Source: Branchiostoma floridae (lineage: Eukaryota; Chordata; Leptocardii; Amphioxiformes; Branchiostomatidae). From it: a DNA stretch of 64,000 nucleotides. Shown piece by piece: positions 50,076 through 62,207 of the stretch. The stretch is taken from positions 5,934,874 through 5,998,873 of the forward strand of contig NC_049985.1 of the NCBI RefSeq assembly GCF_000003815.2, written 5' to 3'. Under the pieces are notes generated by a model, which was given only the letters and a program-made list of their open reading frames with translations, did not search any database and had not been told where the DNA came from. The stretch's first letter is position 1. Each line of letters opens with the position of its first letter. A program made the translations under genes and the position numbers.

Positions 50076-53000
50076 TAAAGAACAGAATGATGCACTTCCT
50101 TATGATGAATACTGGATCTTGAAGCACTCCATTTCTGCCAGGGGAAAGGATGCACAACAATTACACTTTATCGCATCCCAGATTCGGCGAAGTAAAAAGG
50201 AAAAAGTCCATAAACCTTTATCATCTGGCAAATTGTAGGCCGTTTGTTTGTGTCACTATTCCCTGGCAGGGGAAGTGGCCCATTTATACAGTTTAATGGT
50301 GATGTAACTATCTCTGTCCAGAGACTGTTACCATATACTTTACAGTTGAGAAATCACTTTGTTGTACCATTAGGCTTGCTATTGAGCAGGGCAGTGGAAA
50401 GCTTTGGATTTTTTCCATCACACTGCTGATTTTCTTTGATGGTAGTACTTGTGAAAATACATCATTTTTCATCAATCTAATTAGTCATGAAGTTCAGATT
50501 TCTTTGTACTGACAGGGAGACATTTTTGTCTATCCCAACAAGCATATGAATGTATGGGGATAGAGGGACGGGTCCTGGAGACAGACCCACCAGATCTAGA
50601 GCTACATGTACTTATCTCTACTGCATGCCCTTTGCTGGTAGAATAATCACTCTTGCTTCAAATGTTTTTGTACATTTCGGAATGTGAAAATCAACATGCC
50701 CGGGAACTGTTTTTCCAGTCACAGCCCAGAGAGTGGGGTATTGTAAATTCATCTATTTGGGGGATTAATTTTGCAGTTGAAGGAGAAGGGTTTTCAAGTT
50801 TTCAAAATTTACTGTATCACAAAGCAGACAGATTCAATTATCTGAGTTGTCAGAAAAATACACTGAGGTACTCTGAAATGGATTAATTTTGACTTAAGTT
50901 GCAAGCAAGTAATACTATGTGATTGACAAGTGGAGAACATGCCAGTACTTCCTTTCTGCATTCAAACATGTCTTGAACATTAAACAGTACATTCTGAACC
51001 AAATGTAAACATACTTTACAAGTGGCAGCTTTGTTAAGTACTCAAAAAAATTCTTGAAGAGTCTTATCTTAAGAAATTCTTTTAGAGCTTGAACATCTAA
51101 TTCTAGAGCTTGTTGAATCTATTGAGGCTCAAGAGTCAGTTAAACAACCTCTACAGTTAGATTTGCAAGGTTGGATGACAGGATGTTCAAAGTAATATAA
51201 AACACTGCCTTGAACCTGCACTGCTGGACAGGTGTGTTTTGCCAAAGGGCATGTATGCAGACTATACAGATATGACAGACATTATTTTCCATTTTCACTT
51301 GATGTAAACAGTTAAACATGTTAGCGACTGCAAAGTATTCAATACCAAACAACTGAATCTTAGAATACAGCTTTTAAACACTTAAAAAATCCTACAACAG
51401 TTCACCACTTGGCTGATAATGAATAACCATGTAAAGATCAAACCAAATGAATGGGCTATGCACAAAAACAAACTTCCCTATCTGATCAGGGTTACACTAT
51501 GCTAGTCACATATCCAATCTGTCCGTAAATTACTTATGGGAATGCCGGGATCCAACAAGGCATGGGAAGATATTCAGGAATCATCCCAGCGCCGGCCCAA
51601 ATGTCCCCCAGATGTGGAGGGTTTGTCAGCTGTGTCTCTACGAATAAAACTCATTTTAAAGGTCACCTCACCTTCTTACAAAATTTCTCATGGATAATTT
51701 CAGGTTATTTGGTCTGAAGCTCGTAGTTTTCAATATTGACAGACACAAGAATCCCGGTAACTCCACCCTCTCTGTGTCCATTTGTGATCGTATTACTGAA
51801 AAAATGGAAAAACGTTTTCCCCTGGGCTTGGAAGTTATTACAGTCTTGATATGTCTCTTAGGATTCTTCAGCTCCAACCCCATACAATAACAGTAGGGAC
51901 ACTCACCAGTAAGGGGTAAAGACTGCTGGGCTTGAGGCAAAATGTTGGAGTTAATTTTTGTATGCAAGAATGTTAGTTTTTACCTTTGTGTAATGGAGGT
52001 TTTGTTTTCGGGGTCAGTTTGTATATTTGTTTGCTGTGTGTCCATACTAGACAGGAAAACGCTGTCACAGAGACTATGAACTGTCAGGAATTGGAGGTAA
52101 AATTGGAGGTGAATTCACAAATGCACTAATTCTAAAACTTAAGAGCTGAAAATATCTCATGGGGGAACGAAATCTTCATTATCATCTTTTGATAGCTTTA
52201 ATACGACCCAGGTATAATTTTTTTGCCTTGAACGAATAAATCTCAAGCAAATAACTTTTACAGGGGCCTAAATCCTATCAACACAAATATTTGCCTACAC
52301 TGCAACCCAATGCAATTTGATGATATAGACAGACTTTATCACAGTGTATGCCTCCTTGCTATGTTCTTCGGGGGTGTCATGGGACCCATACACACGATTG
52401 AAAAGAGTCGTGTTATCTTGCTTGCTGCAGGCACGTCCATCTTCTTTAATGCCTTGCGTTCTGTTCACAGTTATGGCTTTCCCCTCCTAACAAGTCTATA
52501 GATTTGCCAAAGGAGGGGGCAGCTCGAGGGCGGAAGTGTTTTCGAGAGTATCTTTTGGACTGACGTCAAACCATTCCTTGTACGAGCACTTCTGAGGGCT
52601 AACGCAAATGGCCTCTCAATCTTTCTTTAATGCACATTCCGTCCGGGAAGACACGGCCGCTTCTGCGTTCGTGTTCTGTCATGATCACAGAAAAGTTTAT
52701 TATCACTGCCAAATTGACTTGGCAAACGTGTTACACTGGTATGCAAAACTAAAAGGATACATAGCAAATGTCAAGCACACTATGTATGAGGGGAGCCTAT
52801 TTTACTAACATCATATTTGATGTAGACTACTATTATTAGTAGTATTAGGTGGCATAACACTCATAAAAGACTGATCCTGACTGTTCATCATAAATGACAG
52901 TTCAACCAATGGTAGCGTATAATTTACCAGTTTGACCAATGAGAGAATGGCTGCATGTTGTTCAAATATTTGCATTTCTAAGTTTTGTGTGGCATATCTA

Positions 53001-53152
53001 TGTTCTAACGGCATTTGGTGGAGCTATTGGATTGGTCTGTTCTACTGTACTACTGGGTTAGACATTAAAAGTGCTCCTTTAAAGAATGCCGAAATATCCC
53101 TTTGATTATATTCCTATGAAAACAGAAAAAAACTAGAGTTCCACGAAACACA
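50076..53152. other. Gene-free interval
   Basis: Contains the second copy (50485-50600) of the repeat at 28574 and a TGACGTCA at 52560-52567. No exon recognised. Confidence 0.35.
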
Positions 53153-53453
53153 TACCTTCGCCAAACTATCAAGGGTTGTTATGGAGAATGCCTTTATCAA
53201 AGGTTTTATAGCTTCTCAAGTTATATGTTCTCCGCACACACACACTCACACACTGAGCCCGCTGCAGTACCGATGGAAGATACCGGGCGAACCATTTTCA
53301 AACTCAACCTTTGTTTCTGCGACCGCTACTCAATACCAAGTATCATGAAGATCCAACAATCAGTTCTCCAGTTACACTGTTGACCTACATAAAGACTCAC
53401 CTAACACTATGGCTTAAGCCTTAACCAAAAGTTTAATCTTCTTGGCGAAGGTA
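53153..53453. mobile_element. TA-flanked MITE with CCTTCGCCAA ends
   Basis: TACCTTCGCCAA at 53153-53164 and TTGGCGAAGGTA at 53442-53453 are exact inverted repeats, with TA as the likely target duplication. About 300 bp, no coding capacity. On the minus strand it carries AACTGATTGTTGGATCTTCA and TGATACTTGGTATTGAG, a version of the module at 30123 and 44371. Confidence 0.7.
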
Positions 53454-54149
53454 ATGAAAAGGCCACAAACCACCAAGCTTCCACTTTTCCCTGCCACATA
53501 AGCATCACCAAAATAAGGCGGAAAACACCCCTTCGCATCAAAATGGAGAAACCCCTTCCCATAGTGCACAAACAAACAACATGGCACTTGCAAAGTGAGA
53601 ACTAATAAACAATGTGTTAGCAACAATAACATCTATGTTTTGCTGACACAAATATGTCATGACCTACACAAGTCTGCAGCACAGATGTAGTTAGACACTG
53701 ACCACTGACTGTCCAGAAAAGAGGTCGATTGAAGGATTTACACATTCTTCTAATTATCATGCAAATTAAGCTCCGATTTGCATACAATGCATTTCAGGAT
53801 TTTAATCATTACCAAAGGTATGTACATACCAAAAATAATGCAAATCCACCAACCCCTGCTTGATTTACTCTATTCCAAAGATAACAACAAAATCGCCCAC
53901 TGCAGTTCAAAACAAGCCGCCAGGGGGCCCAAACTTACACGACTTACTCCCCACCCAAAGAAGTATCCACTAGCCAAAAATCCTCAACCTGCCACTTCAG
54001 GATAACTTTAATGCCAACTTCGATGCTCCGCTGCAGTACCGCAACTTGTCGCCAGGATGCCCATAATCGAACTTGACCGTCGTTTTCCAAACCCCTAAAT
54101 AATTACCAAATATAATGCAAAACAATCCACAGCGTCAAAAGTTATCTTG

Positions 54150-54370
54150 TACGCAAATACACACACACACACACTCACCCCGCTGCACTCACGACAGAAA
54201 GTGCCAGAAGTACCATTTTCGTACAAAACCTTCCTATACGCAAACGTAACTCAAATACCAAATATCGTGACATTCCATCCACAGCTGCTCGAGTTATATG
54301 AGATTGACCTACATATTGGGACACCCGAAAATTTTCTAACCAAAATATAACCTTCTTGGCGAAGGTAAAA
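54150..54370 (-). mobile_element. Second, truncated copy of the CCTTCGCCAA MITE
   Basis: It keeps only the right end (TTGGCGAAGGTA at 54356-54367) and shares with 53153-53453 a CA-repeat, CCCGCTGCA and the module (CTCGAGCAGCTGTGGATGG, then CGATATTTGGTATTTGAG on the minus strand). The left end was not found. Confidence 0.6.
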
Positions 54371-55379
54371 ATAGAGGCAATGTTATACTAAATGTAACTC
54401 ACAATTCTACGAAATTCTAAACAGTCAACCTCAATTTGACAACAAGAAGACTACCACAAAGGTCATTATCATAAGCCTCCCTTTCTGTAGTGGGGCTAAT
54501 ACAGCTTTAAATGCTCAGAGAAGATGCAACTATTCAAGAATATCAAACAGGAGGATATTTCATTGGCATTCTTCCATCATAGCCGTGGATGGTACACAAT
54601 ATCCTCTTGGATCAAGTGCCCATCATAGAAGGATTATACTTTATGGAAATCCCACTGGATCGGTTCAGCTGGAAGCACAGTCTGTAAAAATTACGTCTTT
54701 ATTTGTGGGAGGAAGGGGATAGACATTAAGTCATCAGACAATGTACATAATCCATTTCCAACCAAATGGGCACTTTTGCAGAAAAGGCCGAACTCGGTTG
54801 TCCGATCAAATTAGCAATATATAAGAGATTGAAAAGCTGCATGACTGTCAAGTTTTCACATGTTATGCTTTGGTTTATAAAGGAAATATCATTATACAAT
54901 GTAAATATAGGTCTATCTTGAAATGGTGTTATCATAGAAGTACATTGTATGCTATCATACATTGGGATCATATTATTGTGATACTTCTAGCCATTAAATA
55001 TTAAAAGCAACCTCACAAAACCCATTATAATATCTTCCGTGTATTAAAGCTAATACACTGCCATTAGTATCTATATACATGGCAGACACAATTGTAATGG
55101 ATACTGTATATTAATCATCTTCAATGTCAGAATAAAAGCACTCTCAGATTATATTACTTTCCTATTCATCATAGTTAATTCTCATCACTTACAATCAAAA
55201 TCAGCAAAGTACAAATGTTGAATTTGTTTTTGGCCCAGTATAGATCTAACATCTGGCTAACAGCAACTGCACATCATAAGCCAGCTGAACCTTTTTTCAT
55301 TAATTTTATATGACTGGCATGTCATAATATGTACATACCAACTCAAATTTAGCTGTAATTGTTGAAACTCCTCTGTGGC

Positions 55380-55725
55380 CTTTTGGAATAACTGCAGTTT
55401 TCATTTTGAGATTATGCTTTCAACCATAAACACATTTTAATCAGGATGAGCCCAAATATAAAGATATTATCAATATCTGTTAATGAGAGATATTTGATAA
55501 ACATAACATAATATTAATAATGACCAAAACTGGCATGAATTCTCTGCAAGTCTTTTGGAATGACTGCAGTTTTCATTTTGAGATTATGCTTTCAATCATA
55601 AACACATTTCAATCAGGAATTGTGCCAAAATATAAAGAATACAAATTGTATTATAATCTGTAAATGAGGAATATTTCATAATCATAACACAATAACAACC
55701 AAAACTGGCACGAATTCTCCGCAAT
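55380..55725. repeat. 172-bp tandem duplication
   Basis: CTTTTGGAATRACTGCAG begins at 55380 and 55552, and both run through TTTTCATTTTGAGATTATGC to CAAAACTGGCAYGAATTCTC. About 90% identical. Confidence 0.95.
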
Positions 55726-56739
55726 GTGTGTACAAGTCTGGCAAATTTCTTCCCCTTATTTGATTACGGAGGACGTTGATTGGTTGATTGTGATTGATTG
55801 GTGCAGCCTGCTAGGAAACCTTTCTGTCGAGGAGCCCGCTCCTCCTAATCCGATTTTACGACTTTTCTGTTATTAGTGGTGCAGCAAACGTGCTTAGTAT
55901 TGCATTATGCACAGATCTCATATCTGTTGAAGTACAGGGATGGGTCTATGTGCCTTCTCGTGATCCGATTTTGGGCATTTCAGGGAGATCTTTATCATGT
56001 CAGAGAGATATCTAGGTTAAAGGTAGACTTCCCTTTCTTGCATACTCAGCGCACATAGTCTACAATGTTTGATATGATATGCTATGGCTATTCTCTTCTG
56101 TTAGTAGTAAATGCACAAATGTGTGGCCCAAGGGCTGTAGAATCAGAGATGGGCACCACCCTATATACCAAAACGTATGGAAAAGATTCTAACTTTAAAG
56201 TTTAACTATCATGGTCTTTCTAATTTGCCTAATGCCCTATCTGAAATATGTAATAAATGTCAGACATTCAAGTTAGTACAGTCAAACCTGACTGTACAAT
56301 CGTACACAGTAAAACCTGTACCAGTGTCCAACTCTATATGAGGACCACCTGGCCGATGTGACCATTTTTTTTCAAATTTGTAATCTCTTGCATAATTTTT
56401 CGCATTGACAAAAGCACTAAGAATCCTGTCCATATTGACAACCTGTCCACACAGACCAGATTCTATCAGTCCCCTGAGTGGTCTTCTTGGGCAGTGTTGA
56501 CTGTATATTTCTTTTACTTCTTAAATCAGTAAAGTATCTATAACTTAACAGTCTAAATATTCCAAAAGCCCACATTTTCCCAAGCGGCTATAGAATACAG
56601 ATGACACTCACTGCCTCTATACTTCATTATCACAAAGGAGACGTCACAAAGTGTGGAAGAGAAACAGGCCAGCTGGAAAATTGTCTGTAAAAGTGTGGAA
56701 AATTAGGCTGACCCCACGCCAAGCTCCAGAGAACAGGTG

Positions 56740-56975
56740 GACGTGGAGATTTTGGTGATGCCAGTTCTGTGGCGACCCGCGAATGTAGGAGATTTGCACA
56801 CTTTGATGCCATCAACAGGTCTCGAAATACCACCTGCATAATTATGCAGGTTAGTGCAGGTAAAATTGGAGCTGAGCAGGTATTTCTGATGTCTACCTGC
56901 ACTGAGATTTTGTTGATGCCAGCTCTGTGGCGACCCGCGAATGTGGGAGATTTGCATACTTTGATGCCATCAATG
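56740..56975. repeat. 158-bp tandem duplication
   Basis: TTCTGTGGCGACCCGCGAAT (or GCTCTGTGG...) and GGAGATTTGCAYACTTTGAT recur about 158 bp apart. An 18-bp palindrome, CCTGCATAATTATGCAGG, lies in between (about 56832). Minus frames over it are artefacts. Confidence 0.9.
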
Positions 56976-57205
56976 TACCGTCTCCAACTGGGCCAGGATT
57001 TCAGCTTGTGTGAAACACAAGGGCAGAAATCAGATTTGAATTTCTCACATATCATGGTAGTGGAATACATGTAGCTTAAACTATCGATTGCCACTACTGG
57101 ATGAAGCTACTCACGAAAGTCTTTATTTTCTTTTGCTGACAGAAGAGTGATGAAAATGTGTTTATGTGTGGCACTTAATTGTTGAAGTGTCCGTATAGGG
57201 GTGGA

Positions 57206-57232
57206 ATTACTCTAGTACTGTACTAGAGTAAT
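57206..57232. repeat. 27-bp palindrome (13-bp arms, 1-base centre)
   Basis: ATTACTCTAGTAC, one T, then GTACTAGAGTAAT: an exact inverted pair. Confidence 0.9.
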
Positions 57233-59850
57233 TGCTTTATTATTTTTGTCCCTTTGCATAAGACTCTTGGGTCACTGTAAGAAAATTTGAACAAATGCAT
57301 AACAACAGCTGTAGATAAATAATTACATGGACTATAGAACCCCCCCCTCCTTCCCCCGCAAATACACCTGACCAATCATTTTTACAATACTTTCCATTTC
57401 CATATGTTTAAAACTACTGGATGAGTGGTCAAGTCAAGGGGGACTACATGTATCTATAATTGCCAATCACTTTTCTACACATAAATGCCATAAATTGGAT
57501 GGCAGGTGTTTATAATAACCAGATACAATCTGTTATGGGCGACCCTAGTGTCAACCCAGTTGTTGTCAGGTTAGTGATTGGCTGCCTTTAGATAAATGGA
57601 AGAGATAACAAGATTGGAAATCGCAAGTTACTGTGCAATAGATGAAACATTTCTGATGAGATGAGGGGGAGTAAGAGGGTCAGAAATAATGAGAGATGGC
57701 ATTGATTGGGAAACGATTGACGTCAGTGGGATCTGTTGTGAGCACGCTATGTGCTCGCTAAAATTGCAACAAGTGTTTTTCTCTATATTGGTTCTCTTGT
57801 AGTTTCATGATGGATGAGCATATCTTCTTCCTTGCTCCTTCAAAAGTGCACAAGGTCCAGCTACAAGTGTTTCTATGGGGGCTGTAACTTACATGTACAT
57901 GTAAGTAGACATTCAATATTTTGTAGCTCATAATATGGGTTGGGCAACTGTGAACTACTACCACAATGCAACCCTATAGGAGAGTAGATGATAGTATACT
58001 TTAAAATAGGACCATCTTGGAACAGTTAATGTATGTTACCTGTTACAACTTTTAAATAAGCTATTGAAGAATTATAGATCAACACCTCCATCTGGAAGGT
58101 AGTGTGGTACAACCCATTAAATCAGCATCATTTATCTAATCAATTATCGGTAGCCAATTATACAAACTGGGGCCAATAAGCTACTCTCCAAGAAGAGGTT
58201 AGGCTCTGGCTTGCTGCACTGCCTAGCAATTAGTTACTGCCTTTTGTGTTATTTAAAAAAAACCCTAGACATCAATAAAAACAGGTTTTAACAATAATAA
58301 TGTATTCCTGTACCAAATGCCTTAGCCCAAATTGCAAACGTCATAATCACTTCAGAGGTTGATGTCATACAGACTCTTGTTCAGAAGTCTGTATAACTGC
58401 ACTGTTGGGTTGTAATAAATGCTGGGATGACCACAAGGAACCATTCATTAGGCAATTGTTCTGAGAGCATGTTTCCCAGGTGCCGGGTGGGGGCCATAAT
58501 ACAATCAGTCAATATCGATCTCAGGGTCCTTTTTGAGAGATGAGGCAGTATGGGGCGCTGTTACAGCTAAGCAATCACAACACTTCATGTCCTAATGAGA
58601 TTTTCATTTACACATCTGGTTGACTGGGAAACAGGTTTAACTCAAGACTATAATATTGAATATCACTACTAACTATAAATATACCATTGTAGCAGTGTTT
58701 ATAGTTTACAGTCTTCTTCATTAAAGATGCACTTTCAGAAAATAACACTTTTATTGGCAACAAAAGCCTTGGAGAAACAAGGTTAACTTCTGGCTGTTGT
58801 TGATGCAATTATTGTTAGAAATATACTTCCTTCTCCTCCTGTGAATAGTTCCATCAGGTCATTGAACAAAGAGACTCTTCCATCTCCCTGGACTGATGAA
58901 ATATCAGTCCTGTTCCAGATGCATCAAGCCTTTTCTAAAATAGCATCTTTATTGCTAGCATCATAGCTTTGTACAAATTAGGATAAACATACTAGAATAT
59001 CAATATTGACTATGCAATATTCTGGCAGTCTCAGTACTTTTTAATATAAGTATTTCCAGTACTTTTTAATAAAAATTTTTCCATTTCTTTTGTAAAAGAC
59101 TTTCAGACAGCAACATTTCTATTTACACAATTGTAGCACAAGTAGATTCAAGAAAATATTCAAGACGCATCAATTAGTTATGACCTGTGAGGCAGGGAAA
59201 CTTCCCAACGTGACTTTTGTGCCGGGCTCCCTCCAGTCGACATCTTTATTGGAGGCTGTGATGTACGGTTATGTGTGTGTAGTGGCCTGGAAATATCCCA
59301 CGCCTTGGGCGGAACATTTGACTACCTGACATTTCCACTGATTCCTTCCTTATCGCTGTGTTGCAGGATGAGGCGAATGCGGTGAAGAGGAGAGAATTCT
59401 GAATCTCCGAGATACGACCGACAAACACCGGGACTGGTGCAAGCAGGGTGACGTGTCTCCCGCGGTTGACAGCCTGATTGGAAAAGAAGTCACAAGCAAG
59501 GGTGCTGGCCTTTATGTAAATGAGAGAAGGTGCAGTTTCAGTTGAGTGGACCAGACTTGAACATGCAGACTGCTTGTATAAGGATTTAGGGAATTGCAAT
59601 TGCTGCAGGATAGCAGTTACCATCGACTGAGTTAGACATCGGACACACCGTGTATCCAAAGCATCTCTTGAAGCCGTTTCTTGCCACCGGAAGTGTTCAG
59701 GACAATTTGAGATTTTAGCACGGGAAGCAGAACTGGAAATCGCTGACGAAGGCATATTCCAGATTTCTTACACGGTTGCAGGAAATTTACCCGGTGCCCA
59801 TAAATCTGCAGTGCCGTGTCTCTTTATCTGTGAATACGATCTCCCTGTAA
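57233..59850. other. Upstream flank of the LINGO-like gene
   Basis: No second gene recognised. The DNA becomes GC-richer from about 59200. A decent acceptor-like site (TTATCGCTGTGTTGCAG) ends at 59366, so a noncoding 5' exon here is possible. The 169-codon minus frame at 59246-59755 has no recognised domain. Confidence 0.35.
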
Positions 59851-59966
59851 CTACATCAGGGTGGTAAGAATGGATGGCTCAGCTACTTGGAACTGCCAAT
59901 AGATTTATAACTCGGCTCTGCGAGGGGCTTTTGGATGCTGCGGAGCTGCATTCAGAGGGAACGTTT

Positions 59967-60025
59967 TGACGTCAGACGGTCAGGAGTCAACCAAAGCTCC
60001 CACCCGGCAGGTGGCCGGTATAAGG
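59967..60025 (+). promoter_or_regulatory. Candidate core promoter: CRE plus TATA-like box
   Basis: TGACGTCA, the full consensus cAMP-response element, lies at 59967-59974, and GGTATAAGG at 60017-60025 is TATA-like. A start near 60050 would put the CRE about 80 bp upstream, a common arrangement, and leave a 5'UTR of about 300 nt. An alternative is that the coding exon starts at 60332, after CTCTTTGCAG, with the true promoter further upstream. Confidence 0.4.
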
Positions 60026-60344
60026 AGGCACCCGCTGAGACAGGATAGGGCAATTTGCACTGCTACAATTTCTTCAGGACCGGGAGATATTTTCATACGC
60101 GCTTTCCGTGCAGCATTCCGTAGTCTGTTGCCACGGCTCCGTCTGAACGTCGCGTAAATCTGTCAATGTACTAAATGGACCTTGTCATATCGAATCGCGG
60201 GATGATGTTGACAGTGCATTCGTCTTCCGTGTGGTGATGAACAACTGATACCTGCAAGGCAGACAGGGGAGACGTGTCACATTTTTCCTGGAACAGCGTG
60301 GACATATATCTCCCGAGGCAACTCTTTGCAGCATTCGAGACAAC

Positions 60345-62207
60345 ATGGCATACCACCTGTGTGTCACAGCAATGGTACTGGCGGCGTATCTGACAGCTGC
60401 GAAGGCCTGCCCATCAAGCTGTACGTGTGATCCCGTATGGAAGGCAGTCGACTGCTCCCACAGGAAATTCCTCTCCATTCCCGATGGAATCCCTGCCGAC
60501 ACAACCATGCTCCACCTCGAGGAGAACAGCTTCCAACAGGTGAACAGCAGCCAGTTCTCCAACTACACAAAGCTGCAGACCTTGTATCTGTACAACAACA
60601 ACATTTCCACCATCGAGGCGGGTGCCTTCGCTGAACTCGAGCACCTCAGCACTCTAAGACTCTTCACCAACCACCTGTCCACCCTCGAGAATGGCATGTT
60701 TCAGGGACTCACTAACCTCTCCTTACTGGACCTGAGCAGAAATCGGATCCTCACGATTCCCGATGATGTGTTTTCCAGCTTGCAGAACTTGGAGGTCTTA
60801 CACCTCTGGGATAACCAGATTATCTTTGTCTCACTCAACGCCTTCAGGGGCCTGGACAACCTTCACCATTTGACACTAGACGGGAACAACCTCACAGCGG
60901 TACCAACCCAGAGCTTTCAGACCGTCCCAAAGCTCGAGACGTTACAGATTCTTAATCTACCCGTCACAAGTCTGCCTGCTTACGCCTTCAAGAGTCTTCC
61001 ACACCTGAAGGCACTGCACATAGGAGACTGGCCCCGCCTGGAGTTCCTGTCACCGGAAGCGTTTGATGGTTTGGATCTCACCTACCTGTCTCTGTACAGA
61101 TGCAACTTGCAGAGTCTTCCCTTTGAGGGGATACGCAGGCAATGGGGGCTGAAACAGCTGCTCCTGTACGACAACCCAATCGCTAACATCCGGCCAAATC
61201 AGTTCTACAACATGAGCCAACTGGAGGAGCTCTATCTGAATGACATGTTGTTGGACGTTCTTGACAGCGACATATTCAAAGATTTGACGAGCCTGATCAA
61301 ACTGGACATGTCAAGCAACTACTTCAAGAGCATACCCCCCACCCTCTTCCGAAAACTGCGACGTTTGGAATACCTGGACCTGTCCTTCAACCAGCTTTCG
61401 TACCTTCCCCAACAGGCCTTCCAAACGCTGCACTCGTTACGGACAGTGCGTTTGGGCGAGAACCCTCTACAGTGTGACTGCGACTTGAAGTGGCTAAAGG
61501 TCTGGGAGGGGAAGTTTACAGCTAAGGAGATTGTGGCGACATGTTCTCGTCCGCTGAAGTTACATGGGTTGGAGTTAAAGAACTTGAACGTGTCTAACTT
61601 CATCTGTGAGCTACCCTACATCACCGGGTACTCAAAAGATGTGTGGGCAAAGGAAGGAGAGGACGTCATGCTGGAATGTAAAGCCACAGGCTTCCCACAG
61701 CCGAGGATCTCGTGGGTCACCCCGGATGGTCTCCACTTGGACCCTGACTCCAAGTATGATGGCAAGCTGAAGGTGTCCAACGAAATCGTTTTGTACATCC
61801 AGAATGTGACCGACGCTGACGAAGGCGAGTACATGTGTCTCGCGAACAACAAGGGAGGAAGCGACAAAGTCAAGATCACGTTAACCGTCGGGGAGTATCC
61901 GTTCAAGCCGTCCGTTCTCCCGCAAGTGGCGGACATGCAGCCACGCGTGGAGGACCAAACAAAAGTCATGATGTCACGGACTCAGCAGAAAAGGAAGAAG
62001 GCCAATCCTGCTCTCGTTGCCGGGGTGATCATCGCGGCCGCCGTGCTGATTGGCCTGGTGTTCGTGCTCGTGTGGATTGTCAGGAAAGCGCCCATAGACA
62101 GGGGGCTAGCACTGCGGGGATCCACATCCGAGGAGATGAGGATGCTTCCGAGCAGGGATCAGACAAACGAGAACGTGGCTCTCAGCTTCATTGAAACGAT
62201 AGCATGA
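60345..62207 (+). CDS. LINGO: LINGO-like LRR/Ig transmembrane protein
   Basis: Complete intronless frame of 620 residues; ATG at 60345 has a good context (ACAACATGG). Layout: signal peptide about 1-21; LRRNT with Cys 22, 26, 28 and 37; about 13 LRRs of 24 residues from 52 to 363; LRRCT with Cys 377, 379, 400 and 421; one Ig domain with Cys445, Trp457 and DEGEYMC ending at Cys498; TM about 556-579; 41-residue tail. Eight N-glycosylation sequons are visible. Length, single coding exon, order of domains and the GDWP and LTYLSLYRCNL segments match vertebrate LINGO1-4, surface proteins of neurons that act with Nogo-receptor complexes. Differences: the tail has no tyrosine and ends in FIETIA, and a basic KRKK (549-552) precedes the TM and might be a cleavage site. 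A general LRR-Ig protein of an expanded amphioxus family is the alternative. Confidence 0.88.
   Translation: MAYHLCVTAMVLAAYLTAAKACPSSCTCDPVWKAVDCSHRKFLSIPDGIPADTTMLHLEENSFQQVNSSQFSNYTKLQTLYLYNNNISTIEAGAFAELEHLSTLRLFTNHLSTLENGMFQGLTNLSLLDLSRNRILTIPDDVFSSLQNLEVLHLWDNQIIFVSLNAFRGLDNLHHLTLDGNNLTAVPTQSFQTVPKLETLQILNLPVTSLPAYAFKSLPHLKALHIGDWPRLEFLSPEAFDGLDLTYLSLYRCNLQSLPFEGIRRQWGLKQLLLYDNPIANIRPNQFYNMSQLEELYLNDMLLDVLDSDIFKDLTSLIKLDMSSNYFKSIPPTLFRKLRRLEYLDLSFNQLSYLPQQAFQTLHSLRTVRLGENPLQCDCDLKWLKVWEGKFTAKEIVATCSRPLKLHGLELKNLNVSNFICELPYITGYSKDVWAKEGEDVMLECKATGFPQPRISWVTPDGLHLDPDSKYDGKLKVSNEIVLYIQNVTDADEGEYMCLANNKGGSDKVKITLTVGEYPFKPSVLPQVADMQPRVEDQTKVMMSRTQQKRKKANPALVAGVIIAAAVLIGLVFVLVWIVRKAPIDRGLALRGSTSEEMRMLPSRDQTNENVALSFIETIA

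Noticed and set aside
59246-59755. 169-codon minus frame upstream of the LINGO-like gene
   Set aside because: No domain; it lies in the promoter/5'UTR side of the plus-strand gene and its length can be explained by higher GC.
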